Assembly: GCA_023389105.1 (NCBI GenBank)
Contig: JAEWEY010000010.1
Coordinates: 62,001 to 126,000, forward strand
Length of the DNA: 64,000 bases
Source of the DNA: Pseudomonadota bacterium
Lineage (GTDB): Bacteria; Pseudomonadota; Alphaproteobacteria; Sphingomonadales; Sphingomonadaceae
Direction of reading: 5' to 3'
In this document: positions 22,554 through 31,516 of the stretch, piece after piece
How positions within the stretch are numbered: position 1 is the first letter of the stretch
Layout of the letters: the number at the start of each line of letters is the position of its first letter
The notes under the pieces: generated by a model
Told to the model about the DNA's origin: nothing
What the model saw: the letters and a program-made list of their open reading frames with translations, nothing else
Database searches by the model: none
Translations under genes and position numbers: made by a program

Positions 22554-24218
22554 ATGGACAGGGTGGCGAGCGTAGCAGAGCAGCAAGAGCATGGCCGGGG
22601 GACGATGGCGCGGATTATCGTCGCCTCTTCCGCGGGCACCGCGTTCGAATGGTATGACTTTTTCATCTTCGGCAGCCTGGCGCCGGTCATCTCCAAAGTC
22701 TTTTTCGCCGGGCTCGATCCCACCGCCGCGCTGATCGCCGCGCTAGCGCTGTTCGCGGTCGGCTTTGCATTCCGTCCGCTCGGCGCGCTGATATTCGGCG
22801 TCGTCGGCGACAAGCTCGGCCGCAAGGGCGCGTTCCTGGTCACCGTCAGCCTGATGGGCGCCTCGACCTTCCTCATCGGCTTGCTGCCAACTTATGCCCA
22901 GGCCGGATCGCTCGCCGCGGTACTGCTGATTTTCCTCCGCATTTGCCAGGGCATCGCGCTCGGCGGCGAATATGGCGGCGCGGCGATCTACGTCGCGGAG
23001 CATGCGCCAGCGAACAAGCGCGGCGCGGCCACGGGCTGGATCCAGTCGTCGGCCTCGTTCGGCCTGCTCGCGGCGCTGCTGGTGATTGTCGTTACGCGTC
23101 AGTCAGTGGGCGAAGTCGCGTTTGCCGACTGGGGCTGGCGCATGCCCTTCCTCGTTTCCGCCGTCCTGCTGGCGATCTCGGTCTGGATGCGCGCCAAGCT
23201 CGCCGAGAGCCCGGAATTCGCGCGGCTGCGTGAAGAAGGCGAGATTGCCAAGGCGCCGCTCCGCGAAGCCTTCGGTGAGCGCAAGAGCATCCAGCGCGTG
23301 CTCATCGCCTTCTTCGGCATCATGTGTGCCCAGGGCGCCGTCTGGTACTTCACCTTCTTCTACATGCAGGTGTTCCTCGAACGCTCGCTTGGGGTTCCGG
23401 CGGGCATGAAGGATATGCTGCTGATCGTGATGACGCTCGTCAGCGCGCCGCTCTACGTTTATTTCGGCTGGCTCAGCGACCGCATCGGCCGCAAGCCGGT
23501 GATGATTGGCGGGATGCTGCTCGCGCTGGTGCTCTATTTCCCTGCGTCACACTGGATCGCATCCGCGGCGAACCCCCAATTGGTCGAGGCGCAGCAAAAC
23601 ACGCCAATTTTCGTCGACACCAACCCCGCCACCTGCAGCGTGCAGTTCGATCCCGTCGGCACGGCCAAATATGCGAGCGCCTGCGACATCGCGAAGTCGT
23701 CGCTGGTCAGCAAGGGCATCAACTTCACCACACGAACGTCGAACGACGGCCGGACTTACGTGATCGTCGGGACGGAGCAGGTTCCGATCGCCGACGGCCA
23801 AGCCTTGAGCGGCCCCGATCTGAAAGCGCTGAAGACGAAGACCGGAACCGACATCGGCACCGAGCTACAGGCTGCGGGCTATCCCAAGCAGGCCGACCGG
23901 GCGCACGCCAACCTGACCCTGCTCATCGTGCTGCTCCTCGTCTTCGTCGTTGCGGCGACCGCGCTCTACGGCCCGCAGGCCGCGGCGCTGGTCGAGATGT
24001 TCCCGACCCGCGTCCGTTACACGGCGATGTCCTTTCCCTACCATGTCGGGACCGGCTGGGTCGGCGGCTTCCTGCCGGTGACGAGCTTCGCCATCGGCGC
24101 CATCACCGGCAACATCTATTCAGGGCTTTGGTACTCGGTGATCTTCACCGCCATCTCGGTCGTGGTCTCCCTGTTCTTCGTCAAGGAAACCGCGGGCAAG
24201 CACCTCAGCGAGGTCTAA
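22554..24218 (+). CDS. MFS transporter, metabolite:H+ symporter (MHS/ProP-like) type
   Basis: This inner-membrane carrier is about 554 residues, longer than the usual 430-450. The start (ASSAGTAFEWYDFFIFG) and the loop motif VGDKLGRKGAFLVTV match the MHS branch, which moves organic acids, betaines or sugars with protons. The second-half loop GWLSDRIGRKPVMIGG is also conserved. Between the segment ending YFPASHWIAS and the one starting NLTLLIVLLLVF is an insert of about 115 residues with two cysteines, predicted outside the membrane. The substrate cannot be told from sequence. Confidence 0.88.
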   Translation: MDRVASVAEQQEHGRGTMARIIVASSAGTAFEWYDFFIFGSLAPVISKVFFAGLDPTAALIAALALFAVGFAFRPLGALIFGVVGDKLGRKGAFLVTVSLMGASTFLIGLLPTYAQAGSLAAVLLIFLRICQGIALGGEYGGAAIYVAEHAPANKRGAATGWIQSSASFGLLAALLVIVVTRQSVGEVAFADWGWRMPFLVSAVLLAISVWMRAKLAESPEFARLREEGEIAKAPLREAFGERKSIQRVLIAFFGIMCAQGAVWYFTFFYMQVFLERSLGVPAGMKDMLLIVMTLVSAPLYVYFGWLSDRIGRKPVMIGGMLLALVLYFPASHWIASAANPQLVEAQQNTPIFVDTNPATCSVQFDPVGTAKYASACDIAKSSLVSKGINFTTRTSNDGRTYVIVGTEQVPIADGQALSGPDLKALKTKTGTDIGTELQAAGYPKQADRAHANLTLLIVLLLVFVVAATALYGPQAAALVEMFPTRVRYTAMSFPYHVGTGWVGGFLPVTSFAIGAITGNIYSGLWYSVIFTAISVVVSLFFVKETAGKHLSEV

Positions 24219-24221
24219 GCC

Positions 24222-24923
24222 TCACGGGCACCAGTGGATGTCGATCGGCTGCTCGGCCTCGGCTAGCACCCGGCCGATCGGCAGCTTCGAGCTCTGACCG
24301 TCGGCGATCGCCTGCTCGAGGAGGTCGCGCTTCTGCTGGCCGGTAATGGTGATCGTGACCGTCCGTGCCGACAGGATCGCGGCGCGCGTCAGCGTGACCC
24401 GGGCCACCGGCATGTCAGCGGGCATCGGGTCCGGCGTCACGCCAACGGCGCGGCGGGCCTTGGGTGCATCCAGCGCGTCCTGCATGTCGGGACCGGCGAA
24501 GATCGACGCCGTGTGTCCGTCGCCGCCCATGCCGAGCCAGACCAGGTCTGGCGGCCATGGCAGGTCCTGGAGCCGGGCGTCGGCCGAGTTGCCGGCGAGC
24601 TTGGGGTCCTGGATGTCGGCGGCGATGGGGACCACCCGGGCGCCGAGCGGAAGGAAGGTCTTGGCGATGGCGCGGATGTTGCTGCGCTCATCATCCATCG
24701 GCACCAGCCGGTCGTCCGTGGGGATGATGGTCAGCTTCTTCCACGGCAGCGACTGGCTGGCGAGCTTGGGGAAGATCGCCGGGCCGGTCGAGCCGCCGGG
24801 CACCGCGATGAGGGAGGAACCACGAGCGTCAACCGCGCTCTCGATGATGAACCCCACGTCGCCGGCAACGGCGTCGGCGAGTTCGTCCAGGGAATCATAT
24901 TCCCACCATTCGACTTCGATCAT
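24222..24923 (-). CDS. pgl: 6-phosphogluconolactonase
   Basis: This 233-residue enzyme hydrolyses 6-phosphoglucono-lactone in the oxidative pentose phosphate and Entner-Doudoroff routes. Conserved blocks are LIAVPGGSTGPAIFPKL, the TIIPTDDRLVPMDDERSN motif and LVWLGMGGDGHTASIFAG with the catalytic histidine and phosphate contacts. It is convergent with the MFS gene. Unlike in many bacteria it is not next to zwf or edd here. Confidence 0.94.
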   Translation of the reverse strand: MIEVEWWEYDSLDELADAVAGDVGFIIESAVDARGSSLIAVPGGSTGPAIFPKLASQSLPWKKLTIIPTDDRLVPMDDERSNIRAIAKTFLPLGARVVPIAADIQDPKLAGNSADARLQDLPWPPDLVWLGMGGDGHTASIFAGPDMQDALDAPKARRAVGVTPDPMPADMPVARVTLTRAAILSARTVTITITGQQKRDLLEQAIADGQSSKLPIGRVLAEAEQPIDIHWCP

Positions 24924-24938
24924 GCGAATCCTTTTAGG

Positions 24939-25676
24939 CTATCGCGGCGCTGGTTGCGCGTATCCGAACCATCCTGCAACCGCTTGCCCGCTTCGGTTGA
25001 CCGCAGGCCGGAAGCGGAGGCGTTCGTGGACGACGTTGCACAGCGCATTGTCGATGAACGGCAAGCCGGTGCCACGGTCGACGGTGCATTCGCTGACGGC
25101 ACCGCGGGCATCGACCCGCAGCCGCATGAAGACCGTGGCACCGCCGGGCCAGGCGTTGGTGATCTGGGGAGGAAAATCCCGGCCGCGAAGGACCGGCGAA
25201 ATAAGATGCGGCGGATCGGCAATGCCGCCACCGCCGCCCGGTCCATCTCCGCCGTTCCCACTTCCCGTTCCATTGCCGAATCCGCCGGCGCCGATGCCAG
25301 GCCCCCGAACATCCGATGCTCCTTGGGTCGGCGCCGTGCCCTGCCGCGGCGTTTCGGCGGCAGCGATGGTCTGGACGGGCGGCGTCACGATCCGAGGCTT
25401 GGGCGCGACGACCGGCGTCGCCTCGCTCTTGATGTTCTTCGGCGCCGACCCGCCTTCTCGCTCCTTCGGCTTGGCGGGTTCTTGCTTTGCTGGTGGCGGC
25501 GGAGTTGGTGGTGGCAGCTCGGAAAAATCAAACGTACGCAGCGCCGACTGCGGATCGGTCAGGTCGATGCGGCCGGAAAGGTGAAGAAGCGCAAAAAGCA
25601 AAAGCGCATGAATGCCGACGACTGCCGCTATAGCTCCGCCGCGATCTCGAGCGCCGATGTCATTGCGATAGGCCAC
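24939..25676 (-). CDS. tonB: TonB-family energy transducer
   Basis: This 245-residue protein spans the periplasm to power outer-membrane receptors. It has one N-terminal membrane segment (GGAIAAVVGIHALLLFALLHL), a Pro/Lys-rich linker (PPPPAKQEPAKPKER), a Gly-rich stretch around residues 125-150, and a TonB C-terminal domain (MRLRVDARGAVSECTV through RLRFRPAVNRSG). The two Cys in the C-terminal domain may pair. It lies 15 bases upstream of pgl on the same strand. The TonB-dependent receptor at 38417-41263 is a possible client. Confidence 0.86.
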   Translation of the reverse strand: MAYRNDIGARDRGGAIAAVVGIHALLLFALLHLSGRIDLTDPQSALRTFDFSELPPPTPPPPAKQEPAKPKEREGGSAPKNIKSEATPVVAPKPRIVTPPVQTIAAAETPRQGTAPTQGASDVRGPGIGAGGFGNGTGSGNGGDGPGGGGGIADPPHLISPVLRGRDFPPQITNAWPGGATVFMRLRVDARGAVSECTVDRGTGLPFIDNALCNVVHERLRFRPAVNRSGQAVAGWFGYAQPAPR

Positions 25677-25755
25677 CGGCCTATAACGCCGGCAGCCCGG
25701 GTGCGTTGCGCAGCCGAAACGTCGTTATGCTACGTGACGTTTCGACCGCGACACT

Positions 25756-25896
25756 TCAGGCGTTGGCGGACTGCCGGCTGCTCGACGGCGGCCGCCCGCC
25801 GCCGTGACTGGCTTTGCCGCCCTTGCTTGCGATTTCCCGCTGCTTCGCCGGGTCCATCGCCGCGAAACCCCTCTTTGCCGTGCTTGTTTTGGCCAT
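25756..25896 (-). CDS. KGG-domain stress-induced protein
   Basis: This is a 46-residue hydrophilic protein with a strong ribosome site (CAGGAGGA) before ATG. It carries the KGG motif in MDPAKQREIASKGGKASHG, found in con-10/GsiB-type general stress proteins, followed by a Gly/Ser/Pro-rich tail. Proteins of this kind are desiccation or stress induced; the molecular role is unclear. An AGAAC-N16-CGTT element upstream resembles an EcfG promoter. Confidence 0.85.
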   Translation of the reverse strand: MAKTSTAKRGFAAMDPAKQREIASKGGKASHGGGRPPSSSRQSANA

Positions 25897-25924
25897 CCGG
25901 TCCTCCTGTAGTTGACGTCCATGA

Positions 25925-25948
25925 AACGTCAGTTGGAATGGCCAGTTC
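25925..25948 (-). promoter_or_regulatory. EcfG-like general-stress promoter of the KGG gene
   Basis: On the minus strand GAAC (25948-25945) is separated by 16 bases from CGTT (25928-25925). The full -35 is AGAAC against the consensus GGAAC. The start codon lies about 29 bases downstream of the -10, a normal leader length. The target gene encodes a stress protein, which supports the call. Confidence 0.5.
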
Positions 25949-26111
25949 TAAAAGCTGATAAAGGTTACACAGTTCGCAGGGCGCCCCCTTCCCCGTGCTT
26001 CTGACGTTAATCGCGGTTAAGAAAAAGTTGACCGGATTTGGGTGAATCGTTCGACTTCCAGTATTGAAGCTTTTCGACTCGAAACTTCATCCGGGAGGGG
26101 GCTCCCCGGGA

Positions 26112-27911
26112 ATGCAGTACGACGGGCAGTTAAAGCCGAATTGGCGCTTGGTGCGCGGTGCTGTGAGCAGCGTGATCTGCTTTGGGGCAATCGCTGCGTC
26201 CGATCCAACTTTAGCGCAAACGGCGGCAACAGTCCCCCTGCCGCCAACGCGCGAAGAGGTGACGCGGCCTGTCACACCGACACCGCCGCCGCAAAGCCGC
26301 TTGCAGGTCGAGGGCGGCATTGCGCGAGCTCCTTGTGCCCTCGACGGTGCAGAATATCGCTCGATCCACTTCGTCTTGCGCGGTGTCGAGTTCGAGGGCC
26401 TAGAGGGCTTAAGTCGGGCCGACCTTGCCCCCGCTTTCACTTCATTGGTCGGGCAGGACGTGCCGATTGCCGGCGTCTGCGAGATCCGCGACCGGGCAGC
26501 GACCATCCTCCGCGACGCCGGATACATCGCTGCCGTCCAAGTGCCCGAGCAGCGGATCGGTGATGGCATCGTCCGCTTCCGCGTCCTGATGGCAAAGCTG
26601 ACGCAGGTTCGGGTACGTGGAGACGCCACTGGCGCGGAAGCCGCGCTTGCAGGATATCTCGGCCGACTGACGAAGCGGCCGCTCTTCAACCGTTTCGAGG
26701 CCGAGCGCTATCTGCTGCTGGCCAGCGATTTGCCCGGGTACACCGTACGCCTGACCCTTCGCCCCGCGGGCACCGCGCCCGGCGAGGTCATTGGGGACGT
26801 AACGGTCCAGAGGCTTCCCGCTTACGCCGATTTCATCTTGCAGAACGGAGGATCGAGAACGCTCGGACGCTGGGGCGGTTTGCTTCGCGGGCAGCTCTTC
26901 GGACTGACCGGGATGGGTGATCGGACGTCTTTGTCGGTCTTCAGCACGGTTGATTTAAAAGAGCAGCAAACAGTCCAGCTAAGTCATGACATGCGGATCG
27001 GGTCTCAGGGCCTGAGCCTTGCCGGCGCCTTCACCTACGCCTGGGCGCGGCCCACGGTGTCGGGCGCCGACGTGCTCGCAAAAACGCTGCTAGGAACGAT
27101 CGAAATTGGCTATCCCCTCGTTCGCCGACAGTCGCGGACCGTGCGCGGATCGGTCGGCCTGGACGTCGTCAATCAGGACGTCTGGTATAATCATGCGAAG
27201 CTGACGCAGGACCGGCTCAGAACCGGGTTTCTCCGCCTTGGACTGGACGCAGTCGACACGGAATTCAGTTCGAATTTCTCGGCCGCCGAGCCGCCGTGGC
27301 GTGCGACTTCGCTGCTTGAACTTCGCCAGGGGATGAACGGATTTGGCGCAACGGCACATTGCGGGCCGGCCGGCGTCCAATGTCTCGGGCCCGGCCGGAT
27401 CCCGCCGACGCGTCTCGGAGGTCACGCCGACGCGACCATCGTTCGATGGACGGGGTACGGGGAAGTTCGGCCGATCCCAAAGCTGACGCTGGCGCTCGGC
27501 CTCCGCGCGCAATACGCCTGGAAGCCGCTTTTCAGCTTCGAAGAATTTTCCGCCGGCAACTATACCGTTGGGCGTGGCTACGATCCCGGTGCGGTGCTCG
27601 GCGATCGCGGTTTCGGGAGCCAGGCGGAGATCCGTTACGGCAGCCGCATTCCGGTGAGCGCGAAAAAGCCGGCGATGGAGGGCTACGCCTTCTGGGATCA
27701 GGCGAGAGTCCGCAACCTCGACAGCGTCGTGGTTTCGCCCGGACGGCTCCATCTTGCTTCGGTCGGTGCCGGTGCACGGGTTAGCTGGGACAGGTTCCTG
27801 CTCGACACGACCATGGCTTTCCCGCTGACACGTGTGGGCCCGCTGGACCGGCGGCCGGGCCCGCGCATCCTCGTCACGCTGACGAGCCGATTATGGCCCT
27901 GGAAATACTGA
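26112..27911 (+). CDS. ShlB/FhaC/HecB-family outer-membrane transporter (TpsB of two-partner secretion)
   Basis: This outer-membrane protein is about 599 residues. After a signal peptide (ending DPTLAQ) and a Pro-rich spacer, two POTRA-like domains follow. The first is near residues 75-155 (IHFVLRGVEFEGLEGL, YIAAVQVPEQRIGDG); the second is near 160-235 and includes TQVRVRGDATGAEA. A 16-strand-type barrel follows. The loop-6 signature of the Omp85/TpsB superfamily is present as TVGRGYDPGAVLGDRG. Such proteins export a large TpsA partner, but no TPS-domain protein is adjacent; a CHAT protein follows 31 bases later. The ATG at 26112 has GGGAGGGGG upstream. Confidence 0.88.
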   Translation: MQYDGQLKPNWRLVRGAVSSVICFGAIAASDPTLAQTAATVPLPPTREEVTRPVTPTPPPQSRLQVEGGIARAPCALDGAEYRSIHFVLRGVEFEGLEGLSRADLAPAFTSLVGQDVPIAGVCEIRDRAATILRDAGYIAAVQVPEQRIGDGIVRFRVLMAKLTQVRVRGDATGAEAALAGYLGRLTKRPLFNRFEAERYLLLASDLPGYTVRLTLRPAGTAPGEVIGDVTVQRLPAYADFILQNGGSRTLGRWGGLLRGQLFGLTGMGDRTSLSVFSTVDLKEQQTVQLSHDMRIGSQGLSLAGAFTYAWARPTVSGADVLAKTLLGTIEIGYPLVRRQSRTVRGSVGLDVVNQDVWYNHAKLTQDRLRTGFLRLGLDAVDTEFSSNFSAAEPPWRATSLLELRQGMNGFGATAHCGPAGVQCLGPGRIPPTRLGGHADATIVRWTGYGEVRPIPKLTLALGLRAQYAWKPLFSFEEFSAGNYTVGRGYDPGAVLGDRGFGSQAEIRYGSRIPVSAKKPAMEGYAFWDQARVRNLDSVVVSPGRLHLASVGAGARVSWDRFLLDTTMAFPLTRVGPLDRRPGPRILVTLTSRLWPWKY

Positions 27912-27942
27912 TGCCGTCGCCGCGCTGGCCCCGGAGGTCGAG

Positions 27943-30900
27943 ATGAGCAAATCACCAGTCACAGCCGTTTTGGCCGCGATCGGGATCGTTATCGTCGGCA
28001 ATGCAGCCTCGCGGGCGGCGACACCTCTCAGCGTGCGCGACAGCTGGCGGATTGGAAATAGCGGCACGAGCTTCTGCTCCGCGCAAAGCCTGACTGTCGA
28101 TGCCGCGCTCACCGGCATGTTCGACGGCGGCTATTCCATTACGTGCCGCGACGCGGCCCTGCCGGTTGGCAAGCTCTACAAGCTGCGCGACACCGCTGAT
28201 GCCCCCGCGCGCATCGCCGCCGATATTGCCAAGGTCGCCAAATGTGACGCGCCGATGCGGGGCAACGTGCCGGGGCTCGGTCCAGTCGATGTGCTCGAAT
28301 GCCGGCTGAAAGACGCTAGCGTTGCCTATCGCGCCTATGAATTGCGGCGCGGCAAGGCCGTCTATTCGGCCCAGGGGCTCGCCGGTTACGATAGCGCGCT
28401 GCAGCTCGGGCTGCGTAGCCTAGTCGCCGATCAGCTGGTGAAGGGCGAAATCTCGATTGCGACCACCGGCGCGGGCGATCCAGCGGCCTTCGCGCGCGTC
28501 CAGGCGGGCACGCTCGCCGCCGACAAAGCCTTGGAAGAAGCCTATCGCCGCAACAACGCCGGAAGTTATGCGGAAGCCGCGGAGTTCTTCGCGGCGGCCA
28601 GCACAAACGGTGGTGACACGCCAGTCAGTCGTGGCGAAGCGCTGGTCAACGAAGCGCTCCAGAAGTCCAATCTCGGACGTTTCGCGGAAGCTGACGCCCT
28701 GTTTTCGCGGGCTGCCCAGATTGTGGGCAATGATCAAATCGTTGCTCGCCGCCTGCGTAACTATCGGGCCATCCATGACCTAAACCAAGGCGAGCCTAAG
28801 GCCGCCCTGGACGAACTCGACAAACCCCTGCCCAAATCCGTCGTCGAAAGTCAGCGCAATGCCAGTACGAAGCTGGAGATCGACGAGGCCCTGTCGCGGC
28901 GCCTGAACGCGGATTCTCGGTTCGGTCAGCAATTGCACGCGCAGGCTGACGAATTGCTGCCGGAAGAAAAGGCGGCCATCCTCGACGGTCAGGCGCTGCA
29001 GTTGCGCGGCACGTCGCTGCGTTTGCTCGGGGATATGACCGGCGCCCGCGACGCGCTGCGGCGGGCGGACGGCGAATTGCTCGCGGTTCGTGCCGGCAAG
29101 GTCGCTTCGATCCTATGGATGCGCGCACAGATCTTCGGCGATCTGGGTGCAATCGCGGAGGAAAACGGTCAGCAGGCAGAGGCGAGCCGCCTTTATCGCT
29201 CGGCAGTTACGCTCCTCGAAGTAAACTATCCGGGTACGGCGGTCTTGCTCAACTCCAGGGCCCGGCTGGCAGGCTATTTGGCGCGCAGCGGTCAACTTCC
29301 CGTCGCGGAAAAGATGTTCAGCGACATCGTCCATTCGCAAAGCGACACGAGCAGCTTGCCGCCAAGCTTCGCCAATGTCCTGAGGCCCTATGTCGACCTG
29401 CTCCTGAAAAAAACGGACGACCCATCGGCGGAGGCCGAAATTTTTGCCGCATCCCAGCTGATGGTGCGCCCGGGTCTTGCCCAGACCCAGGCGGTGCTGG
29501 CCCGTGAACTGACGGGCGGCACCGATGAGGCATCTCGCCTCTTTCGCCAGTCGGTCACGCTGACCCGCCAGGTCGAACGCAACCGCATCGAACTCGCTCG
29601 CCTTCAGGACCTGCCGAGGCCGTCGCCGCAGGAAGCCGCTCGCACGCGGATATTGCGCGGGTCGCTGGACTCAACGCAGAAGGAGCAGCTGACGACGCAG
29701 GCCGCGCTGGCGAGTTTCCCCCGGTACCGGGCGGTATCGAGCGACACCATCTCGCTCAACGATCTGCGCAAGACCCTGCGCGCCGGCGAAGCGTACTACC
29801 GGATGACGATCGTTGGCGATCACGTCTACGCGATGCTGATTACGCCGGAGGCTGGACACGCGGTGAAACTGGCCGTGACGGCCAAGCAGCTGGATGAGCA
29901 GGTCAGCGCCTTGCGCGACACAATTTCGAAGGTGGAAGGCGGGCAGCGCACGACTTACCCGTTCGACGTCGCCTTATCGCACCAAATGTACGGGGAACTA
30001 TTCGACCCATTTGCTGCCGCTATCCCTGCGGTCAAACATCTGATCTTCGAACCTGACGGGGCGATGCTGCGGCTGCCGATCAACCTGCTGGTGATGGATC
30101 AGGCTTCAGTCAACGCCTACGCCGCGCGCGCAAAGACCGGTGACGATGGGGCTTACGATTTCCGCGGCATCGCCTGGCTGGGGCGCGATCGCGACATCAG
30201 CACCGCCGTCAGCCCGCGCTCGTTCGCGCAGTTGCGCGCGGCGCGGCCTTCTGCCGGACGAAAAGAATATCTTGGGCTTGGACAAAATACACCGCCTTCA
30301 GCTGCAGAAGGCAATGTTCCCGCTACGGCAGACCGCGATTGCCTGCTGCCGCTGTCATCCTGGAGCCATCCGATTTCCGCCCGTGAGCTGGAGGTCGCCG
30401 GTTCGATCGTCAAGAAGTTCGATCCGAACGGTGTCGACATCGTCACCGGCGACCAATTCACCGACACTGGGCTCGAGGCACGCGGCAATCTCGACCAGTA
30501 TCGCATCGTCCATTTCGCGACCCACGGAGTCGTGACGTCGCGCGCGGCTAAATGCCCTGCACAGCCCGCGCTCCTGACAAGTTTCGGTGGCGCAGGTTCT
30601 GACGGCCTGCTGACCTTCCGCGATATCTTCGATCTTCATCTCGATGCAGACGTCGTAATCCTGTCGGCGTGCGACACGGCTGGAAAAGCAAGCGCGGCAG
30701 CGACCCAGCAAGCGGGGCTTTCGACGGGAGGAGACGTCGCGCTGGATGGCCTTGTACGCGCGTTCGTCGGCGCCGGGGGACGATTGGTCATCGCCAGCCA
30801 TTGGCCGGTGCCGGACGATTACAACGCAACACAGCGCCTGATGACAGGCCTGTTCTCGGCACCGCCAGGAACTCCGACGGTCACCGCCCTTCGCTTATCG

Positions 30901-31029
30901 CAACGGCAGTTGATGGACGACGCGCAGACCTCGCATCCGTTCTATTGGTCGGCCTTCGCCGCGGTCGGCGACGGCGAGATACCCATTGTGCGGACCCGGC
31001 CGTCGCGCATCGCTCAAGCGGGAAATTAA
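27943..31029 (+). CDS. Exported CHAT-domain (caspase-like) protein with TPR-like repeats
   Basis: This 1,028-residue protein has an N-terminal signal peptide (TAVLAAIGIVIVGNAASRA), so the protease domain is outside the cytoplasm. Residues about 180-500 are helical pairs resembling TPRs (EEAYRRNNAGSYAEAAEFF, NEALQKSNLGRFAEADALF). The C-terminal CHAT domain has the catalytic histidine in YRIVHFATHGVVTS and cysteine in VVILSACDTAG. Adjacent features are VRAFVGAGGRLVIASHWPV and the HPFYWSAFAAVGDG closing motif. CHAT proteins often accompany TPS systems, where they may process the cargo. It follows the TpsB gene at 31 bases and is probably in one operon. Confidence 0.92.
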   Translation: MSKSPVTAVLAAIGIVIVGNAASRAATPLSVRDSWRIGNSGTSFCSAQSLTVDAALTGMFDGGYSITCRDAALPVGKLYKLRDTADAPARIAADIAKVAKCDAPMRGNVPGLGPVDVLECRLKDASVAYRAYELRRGKAVYSAQGLAGYDSALQLGLRSLVADQLVKGEISIATTGAGDPAAFARVQAGTLAADKALEEAYRRNNAGSYAEAAEFFAAASTNGGDTPVSRGEALVNEALQKSNLGRFAEADALFSRAAQIVGNDQIVARRLRNYRAIHDLNQGEPKAALDELDKPLPKSVVESQRNASTKLEIDEALSRRLNADSRFGQQLHAQADELLPEEKAAILDGQALQLRGTSLRLLGDMTGARDALRRADGELLAVRAGKVASILWMRAQIFGDLGAIAEENGQQAEASRLYRSAVTLLEVNYPGTAVLLNSRARLAGYLARSGQLPVAEKMFSDIVHSQSDTSSLPPSFANVLRPYVDLLLKKTDDPSAEAEIFAASQLMVRPGLAQTQAVLARELTGGTDEASRLFRQSVTLTRQVERNRIELARLQDLPRPSPQEAARTRILRGSLDSTQKEQLTTQAALASFPRYRAVSSDTISLNDLRKTLRAGEAYYRMTIVGDHVYAMLITPEAGHAVKLAVTAKQLDEQVSALRDTISKVEGGQRTTYPFDVALSHQMYGELFDPFAAAIPAVKHLIFEPDGAMLRLPINLLVMDQASVNAYAARAKTGDDGAYDFRGIAWLGRDRDISTAVSPRSFAQLRAARPSAGRKEYLGLGQNTPPSAAEGNVPATADRDCLLPLSSWSHPISARELEVAGSIVKKFDPNGVDIVTGDQFTDTGLEARGNLDQYRIVHFATHGVVTSRAAKCPAQPALLTSFGGAGSDGLLTFRDIFDLHLDADVVILSACDTAGKASAAATQQAGLSTGGDVALDGLVRAFVGAGGRLVIASHWPVPDDYNATQRLMTGLFSAPPGTPTVTALRLSQRQLMDDAQTSHPFYWSAFAAVGDGEIPIVRTRPSRIAQAGN

Positions 31030-31032
31030 AGG

Positions 31033-31311
31033 CTATTGCTGGTCTTCGGGGTCGGCGACAGGTTGCGGGTCGCCGCATCGGCACGAAGTGGTCCTCGGCG
31101 TGACTCGCTTTGCCGGCTCTCCCTGAAATTGCACGCTCTTCGACGGCTGCGAGGACGAAGCGTCCACTGAAGCGACCACGATGCCCTTCCGCAATTCGGT
31201 CTCCGGGCGAGTGCTCGGTGCTTCCGCGCTCCTCGATTCGCGCGGCGCCGCATCGGCTGCAACGGCATTTGATAAATACGCGCAGAGTGCAATGCAGCGT
31301 GCCAGGCTCAT
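31033..31311 (-). CDS. Possible small exported protein opposite the TPS/CHAT operon
   Basis: This 92-residue reading frame begins MSLARCIALCAYLSNAVAADA, which looks like a signal peptide with an AxA-like site, and continues as a charged, Ser/Pro-rich chain with two C-terminal cysteines (SCRCGDPQ). It is convergent with the CHAT gene, 3 bases from its stop. The ribosome site is poor and I recognise no domain. It may be real because the signal-peptide pattern is unlikely by chance, but it remains tentative. Confidence 0.42.
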   Translation of the reverse strand: MSLARCIALCAYLSNAVAADAAPRESRSAEAPSTRPETELRKGIVVASVDASSSQPSKSVQFQGEPAKRVTPRTTSCRCGDPQPVADPEDQQ

Positions 31312-31516
31312 GTTTTACAGGCTAGCCACGCATGGTTTCCGGAAGGTTTACGGGAGTGGTTAAAAATAATTCGAGGATTGGACCGGCACTTAAAAGGTTC
31401 TTACATTTCAATACGATAACGATCATAGACGCTGTGTTGACCTTCCGACTTTTATTGACTTTTTGTTAATATCGCGTCAGGTTGCGCGTCTTGACTGGGT
31501 CAAGGGGGCAACATCG
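31312..31516. promoter_or_regulatory. AT-rich promoter region of the alanine-rich repeat gene
   Basis: This is the most AT-rich stretch in the area (TTTTATTGACTTTTTGTTAATA near 31450-31471), typical of an active promoter in a high-GC genome. Just before the start codon CTTGAC-TGG-GTCAAG (31490-31504) forms a perfect 6-bp-arm hairpin that abuts the AAGGGGG ribosome site. It could be an operator or an element limiting translation. Confidence 0.4.

Noticed and set aside
22338..22592. Minus-strand frame of 84 residues in the gap before the MFS gene
   Set aside because: No ribosome site, no signal peptide or domain, and it overlaps the MFS start.
24513..25958. Plus-strand frame of 481 residues across pgl and tonB
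   Set aside because: Antisense to two recognisable genes and to the KGG gene; no domain and Arg-rich shadow composition.
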